Positions 10,713-19,589 of a DNA stretch of 64,000 bases are shown piece after piece. Positions within the stretch are counted from its first letter, which is position 1. Each line of letters starts with the position of its first letter. The position numbers were made by a program, and so were the translations under genes. The notes below the pieces were generated by a model. It did not search any database. It worked only from the letters and a program-made list of their open reading frames with translations, and was not told where the DNA came from. The DNA lies in NCBI RefSeq assembly GCF_021025955.1, contig NZ_JAJNCL010000001.1, forward strand, positions 62,001-126,000, given 5' to 3'. This DNA is from Rhodococcus qingshengii. Its GTDB lineage: Bacteria; Actinomycetota; Actinomycetes; Mycobacteriales; Mycobacteriaceae.

Positions 10713-11807
10713 ATGCAGTTCGGAATCTTCACGGTCGGCGACGTCACCACTGATCCCACGACTGGGGTCACGCCCACCGAGCACGATCGCATCAAGGCCA
10801 TGACGACCATCGCCAAGCACGCAGAGGAAGTCGGTCTCGACGTCTTCGCGACCGGCGAGCATCACAACAAGCCGTTCGTTCCGTCGTCACCGACGACGAT
10901 GCTCGGATACATCGCTGCTCAGACCGAGAAGATCACGCTGTCCACGTCCACGACGCTGATCACCACCAACGACCCGGTGAAGATCGCCGAGGACTACGCG
11001 ATGCTGCAGCACCTCGCCGAGGGGCGCGTCGATCTGATGATGGGACGCGGAAACACCGCGCCGGTATACCCGTGGTTCGGCAAGGACATTCGCGCCGGAA
11101 TCCCGTTGGCGCTCGAGAACTATCAACTTCTTCGCCGGCTGTGGGACGAGGAGGTCGTGAACTGGCAGGGGGAGTACCGCACACCGCTGCAGGGATTCAC
11201 GTCCACTCCGCGCCCGCTGGACGGCATCGCTCCGTTCGTGTGGCACGGGTCGATTCGCAGCCCCGAGATCGCGGAGATCGCGGCCTATCACGGTGACGGA
11301 TTCTTCGCGAACAACATCTTCTGGCCGAAAGAGCACTACATCGAGCTGATCAAGCTCTATCGCCAGCGTTACGAGCACTACGGCCACGGGTCCGCGGATC
11401 AGGCGATCGTCGGACTCGGCGGTCAGGTCTTCATGCGCAAGAACAGTCAAGACGCGGTCAAGGAATTCCGTCCGTATTTCGACAACGCCCCTGTGTACGG
11501 CCACGGACCTTCGCTCGAGGAGTTCACCGAGCAGACCCCGTTGACGGTCGGTTCCCCCGAACAGGTCATCGAGAAGACCTTGGCTTTTGCCGATTTCTTC
11601 GGTGACTATCAGCGCCAGTTGTTCTTGATGGATCACGCGGGTCTTCCGCTCAAGACAGTGCTCGAGCAGCTCGATCTGCTCGGTGAGGAAGTTGTTCCGG
11701 TTCTGCGCCGTGAGTTCGCGGCCAGGCGCCCCGCCCATGTGCCGGACAACCCGCCTACTCACGCGTCGATGAAGGCGGCTCGTGAGGCAAGCAGTGTCAC
11801 TGCCTGA
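10713..11807 (+). CDS. FMN-dependent luciferase-like monooxygenase (CE1758-like)
   Basis: A 364-residue LLM-class TIM-barrel protein. It shows VFATGEHHNKPF (residues about 49-60), the STSTTLITTNDPVKIAEDY block and GRVDLMMGRGN, all usual for this flavin-dependent group. A ribosome site GGAGGAG precedes the ATG by 5-6 nt. It overlaps the MarR gene downstream, and the two probably form an operon with the regulator last. The substrate is unknown. It is not closely similar to the LLM protein at 3128. Confidence 0.88.
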   Translation: MQFGIFTVGDVTTDPTTGVTPTEHDRIKAMTTIAKHAEEVGLDVFATGEHHNKPFVPSSPTTMLGYIAAQTEKITLSTSTTLITTNDPVKIAEDYAMLQHLAEGRVDLMMGRGNTAPVYPWFGKDIRAGIPLALENYQLLRRLWDEEVVNWQGEYRTPLQGFTSTPRPLDGIAPFVWHGSIRSPEIAEIAAYHGDGFFANNIFWPKEHYIELIKLYRQRYEHYGHGSADQAIVGLGGQVFMRKNSQDAVKEFRPYFDNAPVYGHGPSLEEFTEQTPLTVGSPEQVIEKTLAFADFFGDYQRQLFLMDHAGLPLKTVLEQLDLLGEEVVPVLRREFAARRPAHVPDNPPTHASMKAAREASSVTA

Positions 11808-12267
11808 CGCACAACAGACAGAGACTCCGGTCAGCACCACCGAGCTCGCAACCGACGCCTGGGAAGCCTTGTTTCGCGCCCAGGTGTCGGTGATGCGGCG
11901 GCTCTCTGCCGATGACGTCTGGGATCAGGTGACGATGCGCGAGTACGACGTGCTGTTCACGCTCAGTCTCGCGCCGCGGAACTGTCTGCGCTTGCATGAC
12001 CTGAATCGGGAGATTCTGTTGAGTCAACCGTCGCTCAGCCGCCTGGTGGAGCGGCTGGAAGGCGAAGGCTTGGTATCGAGAAGTGTTGATCCGCGTGACC
12101 GTCGCGGCACGATCGTGCAACTCACCGAAGCGGGTGCAGCGCTGCAGAAATCAGTGGGTCGCCGTCATGCGGCAAGTATTCGCCGCCACGTCGGACCGGC
12201 GTTGGACGCGGACGAACTTCGACTGTTGGCCGAATTGTGCACGCGTCTGCGTCTCACGCAGGCATGA
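11782..12267 (+). CDS. MarR family transcriptional regulator
   Basis: A 161-residue winged-helix regulator. The recognition segment is LLSQPSLSRLVERLEGEG, followed by the wing DPRDRRGTIVQLTEAG. The GTG at 11782 follows GAAGG by 6 nt and overlaps the monooxygenase gene by 26 bp; an in-frame GTG at 11794 is a possible alternative. The overlap implies co-transcription and probable control of the monooxygenase. The gene is followed by the pirin gene after 20 bp, possibly in the same transcript. Confidence 0.85.
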   Translation: MRQAVSLPDAQQTETPVSTTELATDAWEALFRAQVSVMRRLSADDVWDQVTMREYDVLFTLSLAPRNCLRLHDLNREILLSQPSLSRLVERLEGEGLVSRSVDPRDRRGTIVQLTEAGAALQKSVGRRHAASIRRHVGPALDADELRLLAELCTRLRLTQA

Positions 12268-12287
12268 CCAGAGGCAGGATGGACGAT

Positions 12288-13274
12288 ATGAGCAACCTCG
12301 AAGCGCAACCCGTCGAGCAGGAATGCGAAGGCCATCCGGTCGATAGCGAGATTCAGATTCTCACCCCGCGCGACGTGCCGCTCGGTGGCCCGCGGGCAAT
12401 GCGGGTGCGGCGCACCCTTCCGCAGCGCGAGCGTTCGTTGATCGGGGCGTGGTGTTTTGCCGATCACTACGGGCCCGACGATGTCGGCAATGGACCAGGC
12501 ATGCATGTGCCGCCGCATCCGCATACCGGATTGCAGACGGTCAGTTGGCTGTTCACCGGAGAGATCGAGCACCGTGACAGCATCGGCTCCCATGCGATGG
12601 TGCGGCCGGGCGAACTGAATTTGATGACGGCCGGGAGCGGGATCGCGCACTCCGAGGTGTCGACGCCGAACACGAAGGTTCTGCACGGGATGCAGCTGTG
12701 GGTGGCGCTTCCGGACGCGGCGCGCGAGACCGCACCCGCATTTGTTCACTACCGGCCCGAGCCGGTGACCATCGGCGGCGCCACGCTCAGTGTGTTCCTC
12801 GGCTCGCTCGCCGGTGACTCGTCTCCGGTGTCGACCTTCACCGAATTGTTGGGCGCCGAGGTGATTTTGGATCCTGGCGCCGAGATTGCCCTCGACGTCG
12901 ATCGTTCACATGAGCACGGGGTGATCGTCGATCAAGGATCGGTTGTGCTACGCGGAACCACCGTCGGCTGGGCTGAGTTGGGTTATCAAGCAACGGGTTT
13001 CGGGAAACTGACTCTGCGCAATCCGGGTTCCGAACCGACTCGACTGCTACTTCTCGGCGGTAAACCGTTGGGAGAGCAAGTCATCATGTGGTGGAACTTC
13101 ATGGGCCGTACACACGAAGAGATCGTCGAGTATCGACGTAAGTGGCAGGCCGAACTGGCCTCCGGATTCGACGTTAGCGTCCAGGATCAGCGTTTTGGTG
13201 TCGTGCCGGGATACGACGGTCCGGCGCTGTCGGCGCCCGAGTTGCCGAACAGTACGTTGCGGCCCCGAGGTTAG
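12288..13274 (+). CDS. Pirin family protein
   Basis: A 328-residue bicupin protein. The N-terminal cupin carries the metal-binding HPHTGLQTV motif and the following GEIEHRDSIGS and GSGIAHSE blocks of pirins. Pirins bind iron or another metal; some have quercetinase activity and others act as regulators, so the function here is open. The ATG at 12288 is preceded by AGGA at 8 nt; an in-frame ATG at 12279 is possible. It lies just downstream of the MarR gene and is convergent with the broken thioesterase. Confidence 0.9.
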   Translation: MSNLEAQPVEQECEGHPVDSEIQILTPRDVPLGGPRAMRVRRTLPQRERSLIGAWCFADHYGPDDVGNGPGMHVPPHPHTGLQTVSWLFTGEIEHRDSIGSHAMVRPGELNLMTAGSGIAHSEVSTPNTKVLHGMQLWVALPDAARETAPAFVHYRPEPVTIGGATLSVFLGSLAGDSSPVSTFTELLGAEVILDPGAEIALDVDRSHEHGVIVDQGSVVLRGTTVGWAELGYQATGFGKLTLRNPGSEPTRLLLLGGKPLGEQVIMWWNFMGRTHEEIVEYRRKWQAELASGFDVSVQDQRFGVVPGYDGPALSAPELPNSTLRPRG

Positions 13275-13562
13275 TCGCGCAACATGATGACGCTGACCGT
13301 TCCCTGACCTGCGGCGCACAGGGTTTTACTGCCGTCCTCGGCTACTGCGAAAATGTCGCAGCGGGCGAGGGCCTGGGATCTGCTCTTGCTGTTCATGCGC
13401 GCCCGCGCCCGGAGCAGTGCTCCGCGCGCGGGACGCAGGTAACTGATGGTGAATTCTGCGGTGACGATGCTGGACCCGAGGACGCTACCGGCCGCGAAGG
13501 TCAGGGGCGCTGAACGGTTCAGCTGCCAGGACCTGTTGCGCCAGTTCGAGTTTTGCAGACAT
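13271..13562 (-). pseudogene. PaaI-type hotdog thioesterase, internally deleted
   Basis: The minus strand begins ATG with MSAKLELAQQVLAAEPFS, an N-terminus typical of PaaI/DUF4442 thioesterases, but this frame stops after 25 codons. A different frame then continues TFAAGSVLGSSIVTAEFTIS and SYLRPARGALLRARA, ending GQGTVSVIMLRD and TAA at 13271. This is the family C-terminal half. About 50-60 residues, including the HGG active-site segment, are missing at the junction near 13515-13535, and the frame is lost. The remnant overlaps the pirin stop and ends 3 bp from the carbonic anhydrase gene. Confidence 0.8.
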
Positions 13563-13565
13563 CGA

Positions 13566-14093
13566 TCAGGCCTGCTCGATGTCCTGGTGGGCCTTGGCGA
13601 GCATCAAGTAGCCGGCGCCGTTGGCGGTGATACCGGCCTTTTCGCCTTCGGAGAGTTCACGTTTGACCTTGGCGGGCACTCCGGCGACCAGTGATCCAGG
13701 CGGGATTTGCATCCCCTGAGACACGACAGCACCGGCCGCAATCAGTGATCCCGAACCGATGTATGCGCCGTTGAGCACCACGGCACCCATGCCGACGAGA
13801 ACGTCGTCTTCGACGGTGCACCCGTGCAGCACTGCGTTGTGGCCGACCGAGATTCGCTCGCCCAGCACTGCGGGGAACGTCGGGTCGGCGTGCACGGTGC
13901 AGTTGTCCTGAATGTTGGTGTCAGCGCCGATGGAGATCGATTCTGCGTCGCCGCGGATAACCGCGCCGTACCAGATGCTGGCTCCCGCAGCGATGGTCAC
14001 AGCGCCGACAACGGTGGCGTTGGGCGCGATGAACGCGCTTTCGTCGATCTGCGGGGTGTTACCGAGAACGGTGGCGATGATCGGGTTGGTCAT
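13566..14093 (-). CDS. Gamma-class carbonic anhydrase family protein
   Basis: A 175-residue left-handed beta-helix protein with hexapeptide repeats, e.g. FIAPNATVVGAVTIAAGASI. The three zinc-ligand histidines expected of the class are represented by VHADP, GHNAVLHG. AGGAG lies 5 nt before the ATG at 14093. The N-terminal extension in the open frame lacks family support. It may interconvert CO2 and bicarbonate, but many single-domain members lack measured activity. It is followed on the same strand by the thioesterase remnant. Confidence 0.88.
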   Translation of the reverse strand: MTNPIIATVLGNTPQIDESAFIAPNATVVGAVTIAAGASIWYGAVIRGDAESISIGADTNIQDNCTVHADPTFPAVLGERISVGHNAVLHGCTVEDDVLVGMGAVVLNGAYIGSGSLIAAGAVVSQGMQIPPGSLVAGVPAKVKRELSEGEKAGITANGAGYLMLAKAHQDIEQA

Positions 14094-14137
14094 GGTTCTC
14101 CTGTGCGTTGGAATGACGTGCTCTGACGGTACCTGGA

Positions 14138-14998
14138 CTATTTCGGTGTGGGTTTTCGATTCATGACGACCGTCCCGACACCCGCGGTCACCACCAGTCC
14201 GATGGCGACGAGTGTGAACGCATCGAGCGTTTGCCCGATCACGAGGACTCCGGCCAGTGCCGCCGCTGCCGGTTCGAGGGCGATGAGGACCGCGAAGACT
14301 TTCTTGGCCAATGATCGCAACGCCCACATTTCCAAGCTGTACGGGATGACGGACGAGAGGATGGCGACGGCCGCGCCGGCGGCGAGCATCCTCGGATCCA
14401 GCAGTTCACTCCCGCCGGAGACGACGCCGAAGGGGAGCGTCAATACCGCCGCGACGATGCTTGCGCCCGCCAACCCGTCGGCGCTCGGGAGCGTCGCTGC
14501 CAGGTGAGAGCCGGCCACGATGTAGCCGGCCCACGCGGCAGCGGCGATCAACGCGAACATCACCCCGATCGGGTCCAAACCGGATTCGCCGTGATCGCCC
14601 AGCCCCAGCAGCAACACTCCGCCGAAGGCGAGCAGCACCCATGCTCCGTCGGCCCACCGACGAGACAGAACTGCGGCCAGGGTGAGCGGTCCGAGGAACT
14701 CGATGGTGACGGCGGTGCCGATAGGCACCGTCTCGAGGGCGAGGTAGAAGGCACCGTTCATCACGGCGAGGGCGATGCCCAGCGCGAAGATACCCTTGCG
14801 CTGTCGGTTCGACCACCGGCTCCATCGCGGGCGGACGACGACGCCGAGGATGATCGCGGCGATCGTCAGTCGCAGCGTCGTGGCGCCGGCAGGTCCGATC
14901 TGCGAGAACAGTGTCGTCGCGAATGCCGCTCCGAACTGGAGCGACAGTATCGAGGTGAGGACTGCGCCGACTGGCAGTAGCTGACTGCCGGTCTTCAT
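14138..14998 (-). CDS. EamA/RhtA-type DMT exporter
   Basis: A 286-residue membrane protein with about ten hydrophobic segments in two EamA halves. The second half includes SSVIPYSLEMWALRSLAKKV and the family block LIALEPAAAALAGVLVIGQ. Members export amino acids such as threonine and homoserine, or purines. Its start overlaps the stop of the enoyl-CoA hydratase gene by 4 bp, so the two are translationally coupled. A carbonic anhydrase follows after 44 bp. Confidence 0.88.
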   Translation of the reverse strand: MKTGSQLLPVGAVLTSILSLQFGAAFATTLFSQIGPAGATTLRLTIAAIILGVVVRPRWSRWSNRQRKGIFALGIALAVMNGAFYLALETVPIGTAVTIEFLGPLTLAAVLSRRWADGAWVLLAFGGVLLLGLGDHGESGLDPIGVMFALIAAAAWAGYIVAGSHLAATLPSADGLAGASIVAAVLTLPFGVVSGGSELLDPRMLAAGAAVAILSSVIPYSLEMWALRSLAKKVFAVLIALEPAAAALAGVLVIGQTLDAFTLVAIGLVVTAGVGTVVMNRKPTPK

Positions 14999-15795
14999 TC
15001 TCCGGTGAACTCAGGACTACGACGTTCGAGCATGGCCGCGACGGCTTCGTGGTGATCGCGGGTGTGATGGGCGATCGACTGCATGGCGGCCGAGAGTTCG
15101 AGCAGGCTCTCGAGGCTTTGGTGCTGGCCCTCGCGAAGCAGTTTCTTGGTCATCCGGAGTACCTGCGGGGGATTGGCCGCTACCCGCGCTGCCAGGGCAT
15201 GCGCTGCGGAGAGCAATTCCTCGGGCTCGGTGACCTGCGAGACCAGCCCCCAGTCGAGTGCCTTCGCCGCATCGATCGGTTCGCCGGTGAATGCCATCTC
15301 GGCGGCGCGAGCGTTGCCGATCGCGCGGGGGAGCAGCCACGCTCCGCCGTCGCCGGGGATGAGTCCTACCTTGACGAAGCTCTCGGCGAAGACCGCCGCC
15401 GTCGACCCTATGCGGAGGTCGCACATGAGCGAGAGATCGCAGCCCGCTCCGATGGCAGGTCCGTTGACGGCTGCGATGGTCGGCACCTCACACGTGTACA
15501 GCGCGAGTGGAATGCGCTGGATGCCATGCCGGTAGCCCTGGCGGATCTCGCCGGGCGCGCCACCGAACATGCCTTCCTTGTCTCGCATGTGTTTGACGTT
15601 GCCACCGGAGGAGAAGGCTGACCCGGCTCCCGTGAGGATGACTGCGCGCACACTCTGATCTCGGTTCACCGCGGTGACCGCGTCTTCGAGAGCTTCGATC
15701 ATGTCGATCTCGGAGATCGCGTTGCGGGTGTCCGGACGATTGAGGGTCCACGTAACCACATCGCCGGTTCGCGAGATCAGTACGGCGTCGCTCAT
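14995..15795 (-). CDS. Enoyl-CoA hydratase/isomerase family protein
   Basis: A 266-residue crotonase-fold protein. The oxyanion-hole segment GSAFSSGGNVKHM and the AVNGPAIGAGCDLSL block are present. The second catalytic region is FVKVGLIPGDGGAWLLPR. It would hydrate or isomerise 2-enoyl-CoA esters in beta-oxidation. It heads a small operon with the EamA exporter. Its function is separate from the hydratase at 24364, which belongs to the carboxylase operon. Confidence 0.9.
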   Translation of the reverse strand: MSDAVLISRTGDVVTWTLNRPDTRNAISEIDMIEALEDAVTAVNRDQSVRAVILTGAGSAFSSGGNVKHMRDKEGMFGGAPGEIRQGYRHGIQRIPLALYTCEVPTIAAVNGPAIGAGCDLSLMCDLRIGSTAAVFAESFVKVGLIPGDGGAWLLPRAIGNARAAEMAFTGEPIDAAKALDWGLVSQVTEPEELLSAAHALAARVAANPPQVLRMTKKLLREGQHQSLESLLELSAAMQSIAHHTRDHHEAVAAMLERRSPEFTGE

Positions 15796-15904
15796 GGGTG
15801 CTCCTGGTAGTCGATGGCGGTTGAGCTCAGTCTCTCACCACAAGAATTCGCAATAACAATCATTCGTGCTTGATTTTTATGGGTGCGAGTGTGATGCTGG
15901 TCGC

Positions 15905-16726
15905 ATGGCCGAACTTCAGACGTTCATCGATGACTTGCGGGCCGAAGGCGAGAGCCTCGATGCCCTGGTTGCAGATCTGCCCGAGGAGAAGTGGGCGACA
16001 CTGACGCCTGCGGAAGGGTGGACAATCGCGCATCAGATTGGGCACCTGCACTGGACGGACAGTGCCGCGATCCTTGCGATTACCGACCCGGACGGGTTCG
16101 CGGAGCAGTTGAAGGCGGCATTCGTGAATCCGGCGGGGTTCGTCGACGACGGGGCGGCCGAGCAGGCTGCCCGCCCGCCTGCGGAGTTGCTGGCCGATTG
16201 GCGAGCGGGGCGCACTGCTCTCGTCGAGGCGCTGACCGCAGCGCCGGCCGGCACCAAGTTTCCCTGGTACGGCCCGCCCATGGGCGGAGTCTCCATGGCA
16301 ACCGCGCGGTTGATGGAGACGTGGGCACACGGACAGGACGTCGCCGATGCCCTTGGCGCCGAACGCGCCCCGACGGCGCGCATCAAGAACATCGCTCACC
16401 TGGGTGTGCGGACGCGGAACTTCGCGTACTCGGTCAATGAAAAGACGCCGCCCGCCGAGGATTTCCGGGTTGAGTTGACCGCGCCGGACGGGTCGCTTTG
16501 GACCTGGGGGCCGGAAGATGCGTCGCAGAAGGTGACCGGGTCGGCGTTGGACTTCTGCTTGCTGGTCACTCAGCGGGCCCATCGCGCTGATCTCGACCTG
16601 GTCGCCGTGGGTGCCGACGCAGACGAGTGGCTCGGGTTCGCGCAGGCGTTCGCGGGACCCAGCGGCGAGGGACGAGCTGCCGTTGGATCCGGCCGCGAGG
16701 GACGAGAAGCGGAGGTGGACAAATGA
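15905..16726 (+). CDS. TIGR03084-type metal-binding protein (DinB/MDMPI-like)
   Basis: A 273-residue protein of the DinB/mycothiol-dependent maleylpyruvate isomerase superfamily. The N-terminal four-helix part begins [20 protein letters not shown], with [15 protein letters not shown] and [13 protein letters not shown] containing the probable metal-ligand histidines. Such proteins commonly sit beside AtuA-like/acyl-CoA carboxylase operons in actinobacteria. The stop overlaps the AtuA-like start (ATGA). A mycothiol-linked role is possible but not shown. Confidence 0.85.
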   Translation: MAELQTFIDDLRAEGESLDALVADLPEEKWATLTPAEGWTIAHQIGHLHWTDSAAILAITDPDGFAEQLKAAFVNPAGFVDDGAAEQAARPPAELLADWRAGRTALVEALTAAPAGTKFPWYGPPMGGVSMATARLMETWAHGQDVADALGAERAPTARIKNIAHLGVRTRNFAYSVNEKTPPAEDFRVELTAPDGSLWTWGPEDASQKVTGSALDFCLLVTQRAHRADLDLVAVGADADEWLGFAQAFAGPSGEGRAAVGSGREGREAEVDK

Positions 16727-18444
16727 GTTCGGTACGGATCGGTAACTGTTCCGGCTTCTACGGCGACCGCGTCTCGGCGATGCGCGAGATGCTCGAGGGC
16801 GGCGAACTCGACTACCTGACCGGCGACTACCTGGCCGAACTGACGATGTTGATCCTCGGACGGGACCGGATGAAGGACCCGTCGCTCGGCTATGCGAAGA
16901 CGTTCCTGCGGCAGGTGGAAGACACCCTCGGACTTGCGCTCGACAAGGGCGTGAAGATCGTCGCGAATGCCGGCGGTCTCAACCCGGCCGGACTGGCCGA
17001 CGCGCTGCGCGAGGTCAACACCAAGCTGGGGTTGAACGCGAAGATCGCCCACGTCGAGGGCGACGATCTGGTCTCTCGGGCAGACGAACTCGGACTCGGC
17101 TCCCCGCTGACGGCCAACGCGTACCTCGGCGCCTGGGGCATCGTCGAAGCATTGTCGGCCGACGCCGATGTCGTGGTCACCGGACGTGTCACCGACGCGT
17201 CGGTGATCGTCGGTCCGGCCGCTCATCATTTCGGTTGGAAGCGAGATGATTTCGATCAGCTGGCCGGTGCTGTCGCGGCGGGCCACGTCATCGAGTGTGG
17301 AACCCAGGCCACCGGCGGCAACTACGCGTTCTTCACCGAGATTCCGAATCTGGGCCGTCCTGGCTTCCCGATCGCCGAGATCAACGCGGACGGATCTTCG
17401 GTCATCACCAAGCATGCCGGAACGGACGGCGAGGTGAGCGTCGGCACCGTGACGGCGCAGTTGCTGTACGAGATCACGGGTGGACGCTACGCAGGCCCGG
17501 ACGTGACCACCCGCATCGACAACGCGGTGCTCACCCAGGAAGGCCCGGATCGGGTGCTGATCAGCGGCGTCACGGGAGAGGCCCCGCCGCCGCAGTACAA
17601 GGTCTCGCTGAACACGCTGGCCGGGTTCCGTAACGAGGCCACTTTCATTCTCACCGGTCTCGACATCGGGGCCAAGGCTGATCTGGCGAAGACTCAACTC
17701 GAATCCTGGCTGACGAAGAAGCCTGCCGAACTGGTCTGGACTCTCGCTCGCACGGATCACCCGGATTCCGACACCGAGGAAACCGCGAGTGCGTTACTGC
17801 GCTGCGTGGTTCGCGATTCCGACCCCAAGGTGATCGGTCGTCCCTTCTCTGCGGTTGCGGTGGAAATGGCGCTTGCCAGTTACCCAGGCTTCTCGCTGAC
17901 CGCTCCGCCGAGCAACGGCCAACCGTACGGGGTGTTCACCCCCGGCTACGTCGACGCGGGATCGGTGCCTCACGTTGCCGTACTTCCAGACGGCACTCGC
18001 GTGGACATCGCTCCTTCGGCGCTGACGCAGGACCTCGAACCGGTCGACGAACCCGAGCGGCCGCAGCCCTTGCCGCCTCAGTCTTCGCTCTCGGTGCCGC
18101 TCGGCACTATCGCCGGTGCGCGCAGTGGAGACAAGGGTGGAAACGCCAACGTCGGAGTCTGGGTTCGCACAGACGAGCAGTGGAAGTGGTTGGTGCACAC
18201 TCTGACCGTCGAAATGCTCAAGGAACTGCTACCGGAAGCAGCAGACCTGAACGTCACTCGCTACCAGCTGCCGCACCTTCGTGCCGTCAACTTCGTGATC
18301 GAGGGAATTCTCGGTCAGGGTGTGGCCTCGCAGGCGCGGTTCGATCCGCAGGCCAAGGGAATTGGTGAATGGCTGCGCTCGCGCCACATCGACATCCCGA
18401 TTTCGCTACTCCCCGTAACTGACGAGAAAGAGGATTCACGGTGA
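16723..18444 (+). CDS. AtuA-like protein (acyclic terpene utilisation, DUF1446)
   Basis: A 573-residue protein of the AtuA/DUF1446 family. The N-terminal [16 protein letters not shown] and the inner [19 protein letters not shown] segment are characteristic. The last ~110 residues hold a second conserved part with [20 protein letters not shown]. AtuA is encoded with citronellol/geraniol degradation genes in Pseudomonas, but its biochemical role is unproven. Here it precedes dehydrogenase, carboxylase and hydratase genes, with 4-bp overlaps on both sides. The GTGA overlap at its end couples it to the dehydrogenase. Confidence 0.88.
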   Translation: MSSVRIGNCSGFYGDRVSAMREMLEGGELDYLTGDYLAELTMLILGRDRMKDPSLGYAKTFLRQVEDTLGLALDKGVKIVANAGGLNPAGLADALREVNTKLGLNAKIAHVEGDDLVSRADELGLGSPLTANAYLGAWGIVEALSADADVVVTGRVTDASVIVGPAAHHFGWKRDDFDQLAGAVAAGHVIECGTQATGGNYAFFTEIPNLGRPGFPIAEINADGSSVITKHAGTDGEVSVGTVTAQLLYEITGGRYAGPDVTTRIDNAVLTQEGPDRVLISGVTGEAPPPQYKVSLNTLAGFRNEATFILTGLDIGAKADLAKTQLESWLTKKPAELVWTLARTDHPDSDTEETASALLRCVVRDSDPKVIGRPFSAVAVEMALASYPGFSLTAPPSNGQPYGVFTPGYVDAGSVPHVAVLPDGTRVDIAPSALTQDLEPVDEPERPQPLPPQSSLSVPLGTIAGARSGDKGGNANVGVWVRTDEQWKWLVHTLTVEMLKELLPEAADLNVTRYQLPHLRAVNFVIEGILGQGVASQARFDPQAKGIGEWLRSRHIDIPISLLPVTDEKEDSR

Positions 18445-19589
18445 CCGTGTGGACCACACCGGAAAGGCTTGCGCTTCGCGAGACCGTACGCGGATTCGTG
18501 AACCAGGAGATTCTGCCGCATCTGACGCAGTGGGAGCGCGACGGCGAGATTCCGCGCGAATTGCACCGCAAGGCAGGCGCTCTCGGCCTCCTCGGGGCCA
18601 GTGCGCCCGAATCGGCGGGCGGTGAGGGCGGCGACGCCGTCGACTCCATCGTGATCTGTGAGGAGATGCATCAGGCTGGTGCGTCGGGCGGGCTGTTCGC
18701 CTCGCTGTTCACCTGCGGCATCGCGGTGCCGCACCTGATCGCGGCCGGCGACGAGGCGCAGATCGAGAAGTGGGTCAAGCCGACCCTGCGCGGCGACAAG
18801 ATCGGCTCGCTCGCCATCACCGAACCCGGCGGAGGCAGCGACGTCGGACACCTGACAACCACAGCCAAGCGCGACGGCGACCATTACGTAGTCAACGGCG
18901 CGAAGACGTTCATCACCTCCGGTGTTCGCGCAGACTTCGTCGTCACTGCCGTGCGTACCGGTGGCCCTGGCGCGGGTGGCGTCTCGCTGCTCGTGATCGA
19001 GAAGGGCACACCGGGATTCACGGTCTCGCGCAAACTCGAGAAGATGGGCTGGCGTGCATCGGATACCGCGGAGCTGTCCTTCGTCGACGCCCGGGTTCCG
19101 GTGGAGAATCTGGTCGGGGCAGAGAACAGCGGCTTCGCGCAGATCGCGCAGGCCTTCGTTTCCGAGCGCGTCGCCCTCGCTGCGCAGGCGTATGCCAGTG
19201 CCGAGCGATGCCTCGAGTTGACCCTCGAATGGTGCCGCGCCCGCGAGACTTTCGGACGCCCACTGATCAGTCGGCAGGCAGTGCAGAACACCGTCACCGA
19301 GATGGCCCGCAAGATCGACGTCGCCAAGGTGTACACGCACTCGGTGATCGAGCGGTACATGGCCGGTGACGGCGATCTGATCGCCGAGGTGTGCTTCGCC
19401 AAGAACACGGCGGTCGAAACGGGTGAATGGGTTGCGAACCAAGCCGTTCAGCTGTTCGGCGGCCTCGGATACATGCAGGAAAGTGAAGTGGAGAGGCAGT
19501 ACCGGGACATGCGAATTCTGGGAATCGGTGGCGGAACCACCGAAATCCTCACCGGCCTCGCGGCCAAGCGATTGGGGTATCAGTCATGA
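18441..19589 (+). CDS. Acyl-CoA dehydrogenase (isovaleryl/citronellyl-CoA type)
   Basis: A 382-residue FAD flavoprotein catalysing alpha,beta-dehydrogenation of an acyl-CoA. The substrate/FAD segment LAITEPGGGSDVGHL is present. The usual catalytic Glu near the C-terminus is replaced (GIGGGTTEIL). A Glu occurs instead at residue 242 in FVSERVALAAQA, the position used by isovaleryl-CoA dehydrogenase, which suggests a branched substrate. GTG start in a GTGA overlap with the AtuA-like gene; an ATGA overlap leads into the carboxylase beta gene. Confidence 0.9.
   Translation: MTVWTTPERLALRETVRGFVNQEILPHLTQWERDGEIPRELHRKAGALGLLGASAPESAGGEGGDAVDSIVICEEMHQAGASGGLFASLFTCGIAVPHLIAAGDEAQIEKWVKPTLRGDKIGSLAITEPGGGSDVGHLTTTAKRDGDHYVVNGAKTFITSGVRADFVVTAVRTGGPGAGGVSLLVIEKGTPGFTVSRKLEKMGWRASDTAELSFVDARVPVENLVGAENSGFAQIAQAFVSERVALAAQAYASAERCLELTLEWCRARETFGRPLISRQAVQNTVTEMARKIDVAKVYTHSVIERYMAGDGDLIAEVCFAKNTAVETGEWVANQAVQLFGGLGYMQESEVERQYRDMRILGIGGGTTEILTGLAAKRLGYQS

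Noticed and set aside
13446-13694. 82-codon plus-strand frame
   Set aside because: It lies over the thioesterase remnant and the carbonic anhydrase end and has no start signal or family.
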